A stretch of 64,000 nt of DNA, taken from contig CAWUCO010000268.1 in the NCBI GenBank assembly GCA_963920705.1, forward strand, positions 2,976,001 to 3,040,000, read 5' to 3'. Shown piece by piece: positions 11,805 to 24,440 of the stretch. Under the pieces are notes generated by a model. That model did not search any database and was not told the DNA's origin. It was given only the letters and a program-made list of their open reading frames with translations. The stretch is from Odiellus spinosus. Its lineage: Eukaryota; Arthropoda; Arachnida; Opiliones; Phalangiidae. Position 1 is the first letter of the stretch, and each line of letters begins with the position of its first letter. A program made the position numbers and the translations under genes.

Positions 11805-14800
11805 TTTTAAAAATTCGCTTTTTGATATTAGATGTTTTTTGAATTGGCCATATTTTTCTTGTTTTTAACGGACTTTTGAAAACTCTTATTATTTAGACTG
11901 TCCATTAATTGCTCTTTCGAATGACTTTGGTTTTGTCTAAATTGCAAAAGTGTGACAAATATAAAATTGGTTAAAATAAAGCAAAACCACTTAAAAATCC
12001 AAGATTATTGGATTCAAATGGACACAAAACTTTTGATTTTTAAGCGATTTAGACAAAATTAAGACCACTCGAAAGAGCAAATATTGGTCTATCTAAAAAA
12101 GCAAAAGTTTGGGAAAATCCGTTGAAAAACATGGAAAATATAGCCAATTCAAAAAACACCTAATATCAAAAAGCGAATTTTTAAAATCTGAAATTTGACT
12201 ATTTTGATATTGTATGGTTTATTGAATTGGCCATATTTTTCTTGTTTTTCAACGGATTTTTGAAAACTCTTATTATTTAGACTGTCCATTAATTTCTCTT
12301 TCGAATGACTTTGGTTTTGTCTAAATTGCAAAATTGTAACAAATATAAAATTGGTTAAAATTAAGCAAAAACGCTTAAAAATCCAAGATTATTGGATTAA
12401 AATGGACACAAAACTTTTGATTTTTAAGCGATTTAGACAAAATTAAGACCACTCGAAAGAGCAAATATTGGTCTATCTGAAAATCAAGAGTTTTGGAAAA
12501 TCCGTTGAAAAACATGGAAAATATGGGCAATTCAAAAAACATCTAATATCAAAAAGCGAATTTTTAAAATCTGAAATTTGACTATTTTGATATTGTATGA
12601 TTTCTTGAATTGGCCATATTTTTCTTGTTTTTCAACGGATTTTTGAAAACTCTTGTTATTTAGACTGTCCATTAATTGCTCTTTCGAATGACTTTGGTTT
12701 TGTCTAAATTGCAAAATTGTGACAAATATAAAATTGGTTAAAATAAAGCAAAAACACTTAATAATCCAAGATTATTGGATTCAAATGGACACAAAACTTT
12801 TGATTTTTAAGCGATTTAGACAAAAATAAGACTACTCGAAAGAGCAAATATTGGTCTATCTAAAAAACAAGAGTTTTGGAAAATCCGTTGAAAAACATGG
12901 AAAATTTGGACAATTCAAAAAACATCTAATATCAAAAAGCGAATTTTTAAAATCTGAAATTTGACTATTTTGATATTCTATGATTTCTTGAATTGGCCAT
13001 ATTTTTCTTGTTTTTCAACGGATTTTTGAAAACTCTTGTTATTTAGACTGTCCATTAATTGCTCTTTCGAATGACTTTGGTTTTGTCTAAATTGCAAAAT
13101 TGTGACAAATATAAAATTGGTTAAAATAAAGCAAAAACACTTAAAAATCCAAGATTATTGGATTAAAATGGACACAAAACTTTTGATTTTTAAGCGATTT
13201 AGACAAAATTAAGACTACTCGAAAGAGCAAATATTGGTCTATCTAAAAAACAAGAGTTTTCAAAAATCCGTTGAAAAACAAGAAAAATATGGCCAATTCA
13301 AAACACATCTAATATCAAAAAGCGAATTTTGAAAATCTGAAATTTGACTATTTTGATATTGTATGATTTCTTGAATTGGCCATATTTTTCTTGTTTTTCA
13401 ACGGATTTTTGAAAACTCTTGTTATTTAGACTGTCCATTAATTGCTCTTTCGAATGACTTTGGTTTTGTCTAAATTGCAAAATTGTGACAAATATAAAAT
13501 TGGTTAAAATAAAGCAAAAACACTTAAAAATCCAAGATTATTGGATTCAAATGGACACAAAACTTTTGATTTTTAAGCGATATAGACAAAATTAAGACCA
13601 CTCGAAAGAGCAAATATTGGTCTATCTAAAAAACAAGAGTTTTGGAAAATCCGTTGAAAAACATGGAAAATATGGACAATTCAAAAAGCATCTAATATCA
13701 AAAAGCGAATTTTAAAAATCTGAAATTTGACTATTTTGATATTGTATGATTTCTTGAATTGGCCATATTTTTCTTGTTTTTCAACGGATTTTTGAAAACT
13801 CTTGTTATTTAGACTGTCCATTAATTGCTCTTTCGAATGACTTTGGTTTTGTCTAAATTGCCAAATTGTGACAAATATAAAATTGGTTAAAATAAAGCAA
13901 AAACACTTAAAAATCCAAGATTATTGGATTCAAATGGACACAAAACTTTTGATTTTTAAGCGATTTAGACAAAATTAAGACTACTCGAAAGAGCAAATAT
14001 TGGTCTATCTGAAAATCAAGAGTTTTGGAAAATCCGTTGAAAAACATGGAAAATATAGCCAATTCAAAAAACATCTAATATCAAAAAGCGAATTTTGAAA
14101 ATCTGAAATTTGACTATTTTGATATTCTATGATTTCTTGAATTGGCCATATTTTTCTTGTTTTTCAACGGATATTTGAAAACTCTTATTATTTAGGCTGT
14201 CCATTAATTGCTCTTTCGAATGACTTTGGTTTTGTCTAAATTGCAAAATTGTGACAAATATAAAATTGGTTAAAATAAAGCAAAAACACTTAAAAATCCA
14301 AGATTATTGGATTCAAATGGACACAAAACTTTTGATTTTTAAGCGATTTAGACAAAATTAAGACCACTCGAAAGAGCAAATATTGGTCTATCTAAACAAC
14401 AAGAGTTTTGGAAAATCCGTTGAAAAACATGGAAAATATGGACAATTCAAAAAGCATCTAATATCAAAAAGCGAATTTTTAAAATCTGAAATTTGACTAT
14501 TTTGATATTCTATGATTTCTTGAATTGGCCATATTTTTCTTGTTTTTCAACGGATTTTTGAAAATTCTTGTTATTTAGACTGTCCATTAATTGCTCTTTC
14601 GAATGACTTTGGTTTTGTCTAAATTGCAAAATTGTGACAAATATAACATTGGTTAAAATAAAGCAAAAACACTTAAAAATCCAAGATTATTGGATTCAAA
14701 TGGACACAAAACTTTTGATTTTTAAGCGATTTAGACAAAATTAAGACCACTCGAAAGAGCAAATATTGGTCTATCTAAAAAACAAGAGTTTTGGAAAATC

Positions 14801-15634
14801 CGTTGAAAAACATGGAAAATATAGCCAATTCAAAAAACATCTAATATCAAAAAGCGAATTTTTAAAATCTGAAATTTCACTATTTTGATATTCTATGATT
14901 TCTTGAATTGGCCATATTTTTCTTGTTTTTCAACGGATTTTTGAAAACTCTTATTATTTAGACTGTCCATTAATTGCTCTTTCGAATGACTTTGGTTTTG
15001 TCTAAATTGCAAAATTGTGACAAATATAAAATTGGTTAAAATAAAGCAAAAACACTTAAAAATCCAAGATTATTGGATTCAAATGGACACAAAACTTTTG
15101 ATTTTTAAGCGATTTAGACAAAATTAAGACTACTCGAAAGAGCAAATATTGGTCTATCTAAAAAACAAGAGTTTTGGAAAATCCGTTGAAAAACATGGAA
15201 AATATGGACAATTCAAAAAACATCTAATATCAAAAAGCGAATTTTGAAAATCTGAAATTTGACTATTTTGATATTGTATGGTTTCTCGAATTGGCCATAT
15301 TTTTCTTGTTTTTCAACGGATTTTTGAAAACTCTTGTTATTTAGACTGTCCATTAATTGCTCTTTCGAATGACTTTGGTTTTGTCTAAATTGCAAAATTG
15401 TGACAATTATAAAATTGGTTAAAATTAAGCAAAAACACTTAAAAATCCAAGATTATTGATTTCAAATGGACACAAAACTTTTGATTTTTAAGCGATTTAG
15501 ACAAAATTAAGACCACTCGAAAGAGCAAATATTGGTCTATCTGAAAATCAAGAGTTTTAGAAAATCCGTTGAAAAACATGGAAAATATGGCCAATTCAAG
15601 AAATCATACAATATCAAAATAGTCAAATTTCAGA
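11804..15634 (-). repeat. Minus-oriented satellite tract, 9 full units
   Basis: Nine minus units. The unit centred at about 13336 has an A-type tract inside its B' arm. The final switch unit 15492-15776 differs in kind from those before it: the exchange is in the left arm (B' outside, A inside from about 15595), and the loop and right arm are ordinary plus. With the right-arm change that opens the tract, this pair of ends is what a simple inversion between opposite arms would leave. Confidence 0.92.
13252..13303 (-). repeat. A-type tract inside a B' arm (conversion patch)
   Basis: In the left arm of the minus unit centred at about 13336, the sequence changes from B' (ending ATCTAAAAAACAAGAGTTTT) to A-type, with CAAAAATCC, ACAAGAAAAATATGGCC, for about 50 bp. 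It then returns to B'-like (CATCTAATATC) before the loop. Loop and right arm are ordinary minus. The pattern fits a short gene-conversion tract between arms. Confidence 0.75.
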
Positions 15635-16782
15635 TTTTAAAAATTCGCTTTTTGATATTAGATGTTTTTTGAATTGGCTATATTTTCCATGTTTTTCAAC
15701 GGATTTTCCAAAACTCTTGATTTTCAGATAGACCAATATTTACTCTTTCGAGTAGTCTTAATTTTGTCTAAATCGCTTAAAAATCAAAAGTTTTGTGTCC
15801 ATTTGAATCCAATAATCTTGGATTTTTAAGTGTTTTTACTTTATTTTAACCAATTTTATATTTGTCACGTCTTGGCAATTTAGACAAAACCAAAGTCATT
15901 CGAAAGAGCAATTAATGGACAGTCTAAATAACAAGAGTTTTCAAAAATCCGTTGAAAAACAAGAAAAATATTTCCAATTCGAGAAACCATACAATATCAA
16001 AATAGTCAAATTTCAGATTTTCAAAATTCGCTTTTTGATATTAGATGTTTTTTGAATTGGCTATATTTTCCATGTTTTTCAACGGATTTTCCAAAACTCT
16101 TGTTTTTTAGATAGACCAATATTTGCTCTTTCGAGTGGTCTTAATTTTGTCTAAATCGCTTAAAAATCAAAAGTTTTGTGTCCATTTGAATCCAATAATC
16201 TTGGATTTTTAAGTGTTTTTCCTTTATTTTAACCAATTTTATATTTGTCACAATTTTGCAATTTAGACAAAACCAAAGTCATTCGAAAGAGCAATTAATG
16301 GACAGTCTAAATAACAAGAGTTTTCAAAAATCCGTTGAAAAACAAGAAAAATATGGCCAATTCAAGAAACCATACAATATCAAAATAGTCAAATTTCAGA
16401 TTTTAAAAATTTGCTTTTTGATATTAGATGTTTTTTGAATTGGCTATATTTTCCATGTTTTTCAACGGATTTTCCAAAACTCTTGTTTTTTAGATAGACC
16501 AATATTTGCTCTTTCGAGTGGTCTTAATTTTGTCTAAATCGCTTAAAAATCAAAAGTTTTGTGTCCATTTGAATCCAATAATCTTGGATTTTTAAGTGTT
16601 TTTGCTTTATTTTAACCAATTTAATATTTGTCACAATTTTGCAATTTAGACAAAACCAAAGTCATTCGAAAGAGCAATTAATGGACAGTCTAAATAAGAG
16701 TTTTCAAAAATCCGTTGAAAAACAAGAAAAATATGGCCAATTCAAGAAATCATAGAATATCAAAATAGTCAAATTTCAGATT
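15634..16782 (+). repeat. Plus-oriented satellite tract, 2 full units
   Basis: Two plus units. The first has the CACGTCTTGGC spacer allele at about 15867 (the plus-strand form of GCCAAGACGTG) and CAATTCGAGAAACC in its A arm. The closing switch unit 16641-16922 (A left; B then A' right) has lost 3 bp around TCTAAATAAGAG. Confidence 0.92.
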
Positions 16783-17929
16783 TTAAAAATTCGCTTTTTG
16801 ATATTAGATGTTTTTTGAATTGGCCATATTTTTCTTGTTTTTCAACGGATTTTTGAAAACTCTTATTATTTAGACTGTCCATTAATTGCTCTTTCGAATG
16901 ACTTTGGTTTTGTCTAAATTGCCAAGACGTGACAAATATAAAATTGGTTAAAATAAAGCAAAAACACTTAAAAATCCAAGATTATTGGATTCAAATGGAC
17001 ACAAAACTTTTGATTTTTAAGCGATTTAGACAAAATTAAGACCACTCGAAAGAGCAAATATTGGTCTATCTAAAAAACAAGAGTTTTGGAAAATCCGTTG
17101 AAAAACATGGAAAATATGGACAATTCAAAAAACATTTAATATCAAAAAGCGAATTTTTAAAATCTGAAATTTGACTATTTTGATATTGTATGATTTCTTG
17201 AATTGGCCATATTTTTCTTGTTTTTCAACGGATTTTTGAAAATTCTTGTTATTTAGACTGTCCATTAATTGCTCTTTCGAATGACTTTGGTTTTGTCTAA
17301 ATTGCAAAATTGTGACAAATATAACATTGGTTAAAATAAAGCAAAAACACTTAAAAATCCAAGATTATTGGATTCAAATGGACACAAAACTTTTGATTTT
17401 TAAGCGATTTAGACAAAATTAAGACCACTCGAAAGAGCAAATATTGGTCTATCTAAAAAACAAGAGTTTTGGAAAATCCGTTGAAAAACATGGAAAATAT
17501 AGCCAATTCAAAAAACATCTAATATCAAAAAGCGAATTTTTAAAATCAGAAATTTGACTATTTTGATATTCTATGATTTCTTGAATTGGCCATATTTTTC
17601 TTGTTTTTCAACGGATTTTTGAAAACTCTTATTATTTAGACTGTCCATTAATTGCTCTTTCGAATGACTTTGGTTTTGTCTAAATTGCAAAATTGTGACA
17701 AATATAAAATTGGTTAAAATAAAGCAAAAACACTTAAAAATCCAAGATTATTGGATTCAAATGGACACAAAACTTTTGATTTTTAAGCGATTTAGACAAA
17801 ATTAAGACCACTCGAAAGAGCAAATATTGGTCTATCTGAAAATCAAGAGTTTTGGAAAATCCGTTGAAAAACAAGAAAAATATGGCCAATTCAAGAAATC
17901 ATACAATATCAAAATAGTCAAATTTCAGA
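16782..17929 (-). repeat. Minus-oriented satellite tract, 2 full units
   Basis: Two minus units. The change at the left is in a right arm and the change at the right (switch unit 17787-18071) is in a left arm. As with the tract at 11804-15634, this is the geometry expected for a simple inversion. Confidence 0.92.
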
Positions 17930-19078
17930 TTTTAAGAATTCGCTTTTTGATATTAGATGTTTTTTGAATTGTCCATATTTTCCATGTTTTTCAACGGATT
18001 TTCCAAAACTCTTGATTTTCAGATAGACCAATATTTGCTCTTTCGAGTAGTCTTAATTTTGTCTAAATCGCTTAAAAATCAAAAGTTTTGTGTCCATTTT
18101 AATCCAATAATCTTGGATTTTTAAGTGTTTTTGCTTTATTTTAACCAATTTTATATTTGTCACAATTTTGCAATTTAGACAAAACCAAAGTCATTCGAAA
18201 GAGCAATTAATGGACAGTCTAAATAACAAGAGTTTTCAAAAATCCGTTGAAAAACAAGAAAAATATGGCCAATTCAAGAAATCATACAATATCAAAATAG
18301 TCAAATTTCAGATTTTAAGAATTCGCTTTTTGATATTAGATGTTTTTTGAATTGTCCATATTTTCCATGTTTTTCAACGGATTTTCCAAAACTCTTGATT
18401 TTCAGATAGACCAATATTTGCTCTTTCGAGTAGTCTTAATTTTGTCTAAATCGCTTAAAAATCAAAAGTTTTGTGTCCATTTTAATCCAATAATCTTGGA
18501 TTTTTAAGTGTTTTTGCTTTATTTTAACCAATTTTATATTTGTCACAATTTTGCAATTTAGACAAAACCAAAGTCATTCGAAAGAGCAATTAATGGACAG
18601 TCTAAATAACAAGAGTTTTCAAAAATCCGTTGAAAAACAAGAAAAATATGGCCAATTCAAGAAATCATACAATATCAAAATAGTCAAATTTCAGATTTTA
18701 AAAATTCGCTTTTTGATATTAGATGTTTTTTGAATTGTCCATATTTTCCATGTTTTTCAACGGATTTTCCAAAACTCTTGTTTTTTAGATAGAACAATAT
18801 TTGCTCTTTCGAGTGGTCTTAATTTTGTCTAAATCGCTTAAAAATCAAAAGTTTTGTGTCCATTTTAATCCAATAATCTTGGATTTTTAAGTGTTTTTGC
18901 TTAATTTTAACCAATTTTATATTTGTCACAATTTTGCAATTTAGACAAAACCAAAGTCATTCGAAAGAGCAATTAATGGACAGTCTAAATAACAAGAGTT
19001 TTCAAAAATCCGTTGAAAAACAAGAAAAATATGGCCAATTCAAGAAATCATACAATATCAAAATAGTCAAATTTCAGA
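17929..19078 (+). repeat. Plus-oriented satellite tract, 2 full units
   Basis: Two plus units. The closing switch unit of the previous tract and the first full unit share a TTTTAAGAATTCGC variant (near 17932 and 18316), which creates an EcoRI site. The same variant recurs at about 30188. The tract ends in switch unit 18936-19220, where the right arm changes from B to A' at about 19150. Confidence 0.92.
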
Positions 19079-22000
19079 TTTTAAAAATTCGCTTTTTGAT
19101 ATTAGATGTTTTTTGAATTGTCCATATTTTCCATGTTTTTCAACGGATTTTTGAAAACTCTTGTTATTTAGACTGTCCATTAATTGCTCTTTCGAATGAC
19201 TTTGGTTTTGTCTAAATTGCAAAATTGTGACAAATATAAAATTGGTTAAAATAAAGCAAAAACACTTAAAAATCCAAGATTATTGGATTCAAATGGACAC
19301 AAAACTTTTGATTTTTAAGCGATATAGACAAAATTAAGACCACTCGAAAGAGCAAATATTGGTCTATCTAAAAAACAAGAGTTTTGGAAAATCCGTTGAA
19401 AAACATGGAAAAAATGGACAATTCAAAAAGCATCTAATATCAAAAAGCGAATTTTTAAAATCTGAATTTTGACTATTTTGATATTGTATGATTTCTTGAA
19501 TTGGCCATATTTTTCTTGTTTTTCAACGGATTTTTGAAAACTCTTGTTATTTAGACTGTCCATTAATTGCTCTTTCGAATGACTTTGGTTTTGTCTAAAT
19601 TGCAAAATTGTGACAAATATAAAATTGGTTAAAATAAAGCAAAAACACTTAAAAATCCAAGATTATTGGATTCAAATGGACACAAAACTTTTGATTTTTA
19701 AGCGATTTAGACAAAATTAAGACTACTCGAAAGAGCAAATATTGGTCTATCTAAAAAACAAGAGTTTTGGAAAATCCGTTGAAAAACATGGAAAATATAG
19801 CCAATTCAAAAAGCATCTAATATCAAAAAGCGAATTTTGAAAATCTGAAATTTGACTATTTTGATATTCTATGATTTCTTGAATTGGCCATATTTTTCTT
19901 GTTTTTCAACGGATTTTTGAAAACTCTTGTTATTTAGACTGTCCATTAATTGCTCTTTCGAATGACTTTGGTTTTGTCTAAATTGCCAAGACGTGACAAA
20001 TATAAAATTGGTTAAAATAAAGCAAAAACACTTAAAAATCCAAGATTATTGGATTCAAATGGACACAAAACTTTTGATTTTTAAGCGATTTAGACAAAAT
20101 TAAGACCACTCGAAAGAGCAAATATTGGTCTATCTAAACAACAAGAGTTTTGGAAAATCCGTTGAAAAACATGGAAAATATGGACAATTCAAAAAGCATC
20201 TAATATCAAAAAGCGAATTTTTAAAATCTGAAATTTGACTATTTTGATATTCTATGATTTCTTGAATTGGCCATATTTTTCTTGTTTTTCAACGGATTTT
20301 TGAAAATTCTTGTTATTTAGACTGTCCATTAATTGCTCTTTCGAATGACTTTGGTTTTGTCTAAATTGCAAAATTGTGACAAATATAAAATTGGTTAAAA
20401 TAAAGCAAAAACACTTAAAAATCCAAGATTATTGGATTCAAATGGACACAAAACTTTTGATTTTTAAGCGATATAGACAAAATTAAGACCACTCGAAAGA
20501 GCAAATATTGGTCTATCTAAAAAACAAGAGTTTTGGAAAATCCGTTGAAAAACATGGAAAAAATGGACAATTCAAAAAGCATCTAATATCAAAAAGCGAA
20601 TTTTTAAAATCTGAATTTTGACTATTTTGATATTGTATGATTTCTTGAATTGGCCATATTTTTCTTGTTTTTCAACGGATTTTTGAAAACTCTTGTTATT
20701 TAGACTGTCCATTAATTGCTCTTTCGAATGACTTTGGTTTTGTCTAAATTGCAAAATTGTGACAAATATAAAATTGGTTAAAATAAAGCAAAAACACTTA
20801 AAAATCCAAGATTATTGGATTCAAATGGACACAAAACTTTTGATTTTTAAGCGATTTAGACAAAATTAAGACTACTCGAAAGAGCAAATATTGGTCTATC
20901 TAAAAAACAAGAGTTTTGGAAAATCCGTTGAAAAACATGGAAAATATAGCCAATTCAAAAAGCATCTAATATCAAAAAGCGAATTTTGAAAATTTGAAAT
21001 TTGACTATTTTGATATTCTATGATTTCTTGAATTGGCCATATTTTTCTTGTTTTTCAACGGATTTTTGAAAACTCTTGTTATTTAGACTGTCCATTAATT
21101 GCTCTTTCGAATGACTTTGGTTTTGTCTAAATTGCCAAGACGTGACAAATATAAAATTGGTTAAAATAAAGCAAAAACACTTAAAAATCCAAGATTATTG
21201 GATTCAAATGGACACAAAACTTTTGATTTTTAAGCGATTTATACAAAATTAAGACTACTCGAAAGAGCAAATATTGGTCTATCTAAAAAACAAGAGTTTT
21301 GGAAAATCCGTTGAAAAACATGGAAAATATGGACAATTCAAAAAACATCTAATATCAAAAAGCGAATTTTTAAAATCTGAAATTTGACTATTTTGATAAT
21401 CTATGATTTCTTGAATTGGCCATATTTTTCTTGTTTTTCAACGGATTTTTGAAAACTCTTGTTATTTAGACTGTCCATTAATTGCTCTTTCGAATGACTT
21501 TGGTTTTGTCTAAATTGCAAAATTGTGACAAATATAAAATTGGTTAAAATAAAGCAAAAACACTTAAAAATCCAAGATTATTGGATTAAAATGGACACAA
21601 AACTTTTGATTTTTAAGCGATTTAGACAAAATTAAGACTACTCAAAAGAGCAAATATTGGTCTATCTAAAAAACAAGAGTTTTGGAAAATCCGTTGAAAA
21701 ACATGGAAAATATAGCCAATTCAAAAAACATCTAATATCAAAAAGCGAATTTTGAAAATCTGAAATTTGACTATTTTGATATTCTATGATTTCTTGAATT
21801 GGCCATATTTTTCTTGTTTTTCAACGGATTTTTGAAAACTCTTATTATTTAGACTGTCCATTAATTGCTCTTTCGAATGACTTTGGTTTTGTCTAAATTG
21901 CCAAGACGTGACAAATATAAAATTGGTTAAAATAAAGCAAAAACACTTAAAAATCCAAGATTATTGGATTCAAATGAACACAAAACTTTTGATTTTTAAG

Positions 22001-23291
22001 CGATTTAGACAAAATTAAGACCACTCGAAAGAGCAAATATTGGTCTATCTAAACAACAAGAGTTTTGGAAAATCCGTTGAAAAACATGGAAAATATGGAC
22101 AATTCAAAAAGCATCTAATATCAAAAAGCGAATTTTTAAAATCTGAAATTTGACTATTTTGATATTCTATGATTTCTTGAATTGGCCATATTTTTCTTGT
22201 TTTTCAACGGATTTTTGAAAATTCTTGTTATTTAGACTGTCCATTAATTGCTCTTTCGAATGACTTTGGTTTTGTCTAAATTGCAAAATTGTGACAAATA
22301 TAACATTGGTTAAAATAAAGCAAAAACACTTAAAAATCCAAGATTATTGGATTCAAATGGACACAAAACTTTTGATTTTTAAGCGATTTAGACAAAATTA
22401 AGACCACTCGAAAGAGCAAATATTGGTCTATCTAAAAAACAAGAGTTTTGGAAAATCCGTTGAAAAACATGGAAAATATAGCCAATTCAAAAAACATCTA
22501 ATATCAAAAAGCGAATTTTTAAAATCTGAAATTTGACTATTTTGATATTCTATGATTTCTTGAATTGGCCATATTTTTCTTGTTTTTCAACGGATTTTTG
22601 AAAACTCTTATTATTTAGACTGTCCATTAATTGCTCTTTCGAATGACTTTGGTTTTGTCTAAATTGCAAAATTGTGACAAATATAAAATTGGTTAAAATA
22701 AAGCAAAAACACTTAAAAATCCAAGATTATTGGATTCAAATGGACACAAAACTTTTGATTTTTAAGCGATTTAGACAAAATTAAGACTACTCGAAAGAGC
22801 AAATATTGGTCTATCTAAAAAACAAGAGTTTTGGAAAATCCGTTGAAAAACATGGAAAATATGGACAATTCAAAAAACATCTAATATCAAAAAGCGAATT
22901 TTGAAAATCTGAAATTTGACTATTTTGATATTGTATGGTTTCTCGAATTGGCCATATTTTTCTTGTTTTTCAACGGATTTTTGAAAACTCTTGTTATTTA
23001 GACTGTCCATTAATTGCTCTTTCGAATGACTTTGGTTTTGTCTAAATTGCAAAATTGTGACAAATATAAAATTGGTTAAAATAAAGCAAAAACACTTAAA
23101 AATCCAAGATTATTGGATTAAAATGGACACAAAACTTTTGATTTTTAAGCGATTTAGACAAAATTAAGACTACTCGAAAGAGCAAATATTGGTCTATCTG
23201 AAAATCAAGAGTTTTGGAAAATCCGTTGAAAAACATGGAAAATATGGACAATTCAAAAAACATCTAATATCAAAAAGCGAATTCTTAAAAT
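19078..23291 (-). repeat. Minus-oriented satellite tract, 10 full units
   Basis: Ten minus units. A 3-unit displacement is visible: the GAATTTTGACTATTTTG variant occurs at about 19465 and 20614, 1149 bp apart, with matching neighbours. The GCCAAGACGTGAC allele occurs near 19986, 21134 and 21900. The tract ends in switch unit 23149-23433 (B' left; A' then B right). Confidence 0.92.
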
Positions 23292-24440
23292 CTGAAATTT
23301 GACTATTTTGATATTGTATGATTTCTTGAATTGGCCTTATTTTTCTTGTTTTTCAACGGATTTTCCAAAACTCTTGATTTTCAGATAGACCAATATTTGC
23401 TCTTTCGAGTGGTCTTAATTTTGTCTAAATCGCTTAAAAATCAAAAGTTTTGTGTCCATTTGAATCCAATAATCTTGGATTTTTAAGTGTTTTTGCTTTA
23501 TTTTAACCAATTTTATATTTGTCACAATTTTGCAATTTAGACAAAACCAAAGTCATTCGAAAGAGCAATTAATGGACAGTCTAAATAATAAGAGTTTTCA
23601 AAAATCCGTTGAAAAACAAGAAAAATATGGCCAATTCAAGAAATCATAGAATATCAAAATAGTCAAATTTCTGATTTTAAAAATTCGCTTTTTGATATTA
23701 GATGTTTTTTGAATTGGCTATATTTTCCATGTTTTTCAACGGATTTTCCAAAACTCTTGTTTTTTAGATAGACCAATATTTGCTCTTTCGAGTGGTCTTA
23801 ATTTTGTCTAAATCGCTTAAAAATCGAAAGTTTTGTGTCCATTTGAATCCAATAATCTTGGATTTTTAAGTGTTTTTGCTTTATTTTAACCAATGTTATA
23901 TTTGTCACAATTTTGCAATTTAGACAAAACCAAAGTCATTCGAAAGAGCAATTAATGGACAGTCTAAATAACAAGAATTTTCAAAAATCCGTTGAAAAAC
24001 AAGAAAAATATGGCCAATTCAAGAAATCATACAATATCAAAATAGTCAAATTTCAGATTTTAAAAATTCGCTTTTTGATATTAGATGTTTTTTGAATTGT
24101 CCATATTTTCCATGTTTTTCAACGGATTTTCCAAAACTCTTGTTTTTTAGATAGACCAATATTTGCTCTTTCGAGTGGTCTTAATTTTGTCTAAATCGCT
24201 TAAAAATCAAAAGTTTTGTGTCCATTTGAATCCAATAATCTTGGATTTTTAAGTGTTTTTGCTTTATTTTAACCAATTTTATATTTGTCACGTCTTGGCA
24301 ATTTAGACAAAACCAAAGTCATTCGAAAGAGCAATTAATGGACAGTCTAAATAATAAGAGTTTTCAAAAATCCGTTGAAAAACAAGAAAAATATGGCCAA
24401 TTCAAAAAACATCTAATATCAAAAAGCGAATTTTTAAAAT
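23291..24440 (+). repeat. Plus-oriented satellite tract, 2 full units
   Basis: Two plus units. The second carries two variants (CAATGTTATATTTG at about 23892 and CAAGAATTTTC at about 23971) that also occur in minus-oriented units elsewhere. The closing switch unit 24298-24582 changes in the left arm: A outside, B' next to the loop, A' on the right. Confidence 0.92.
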
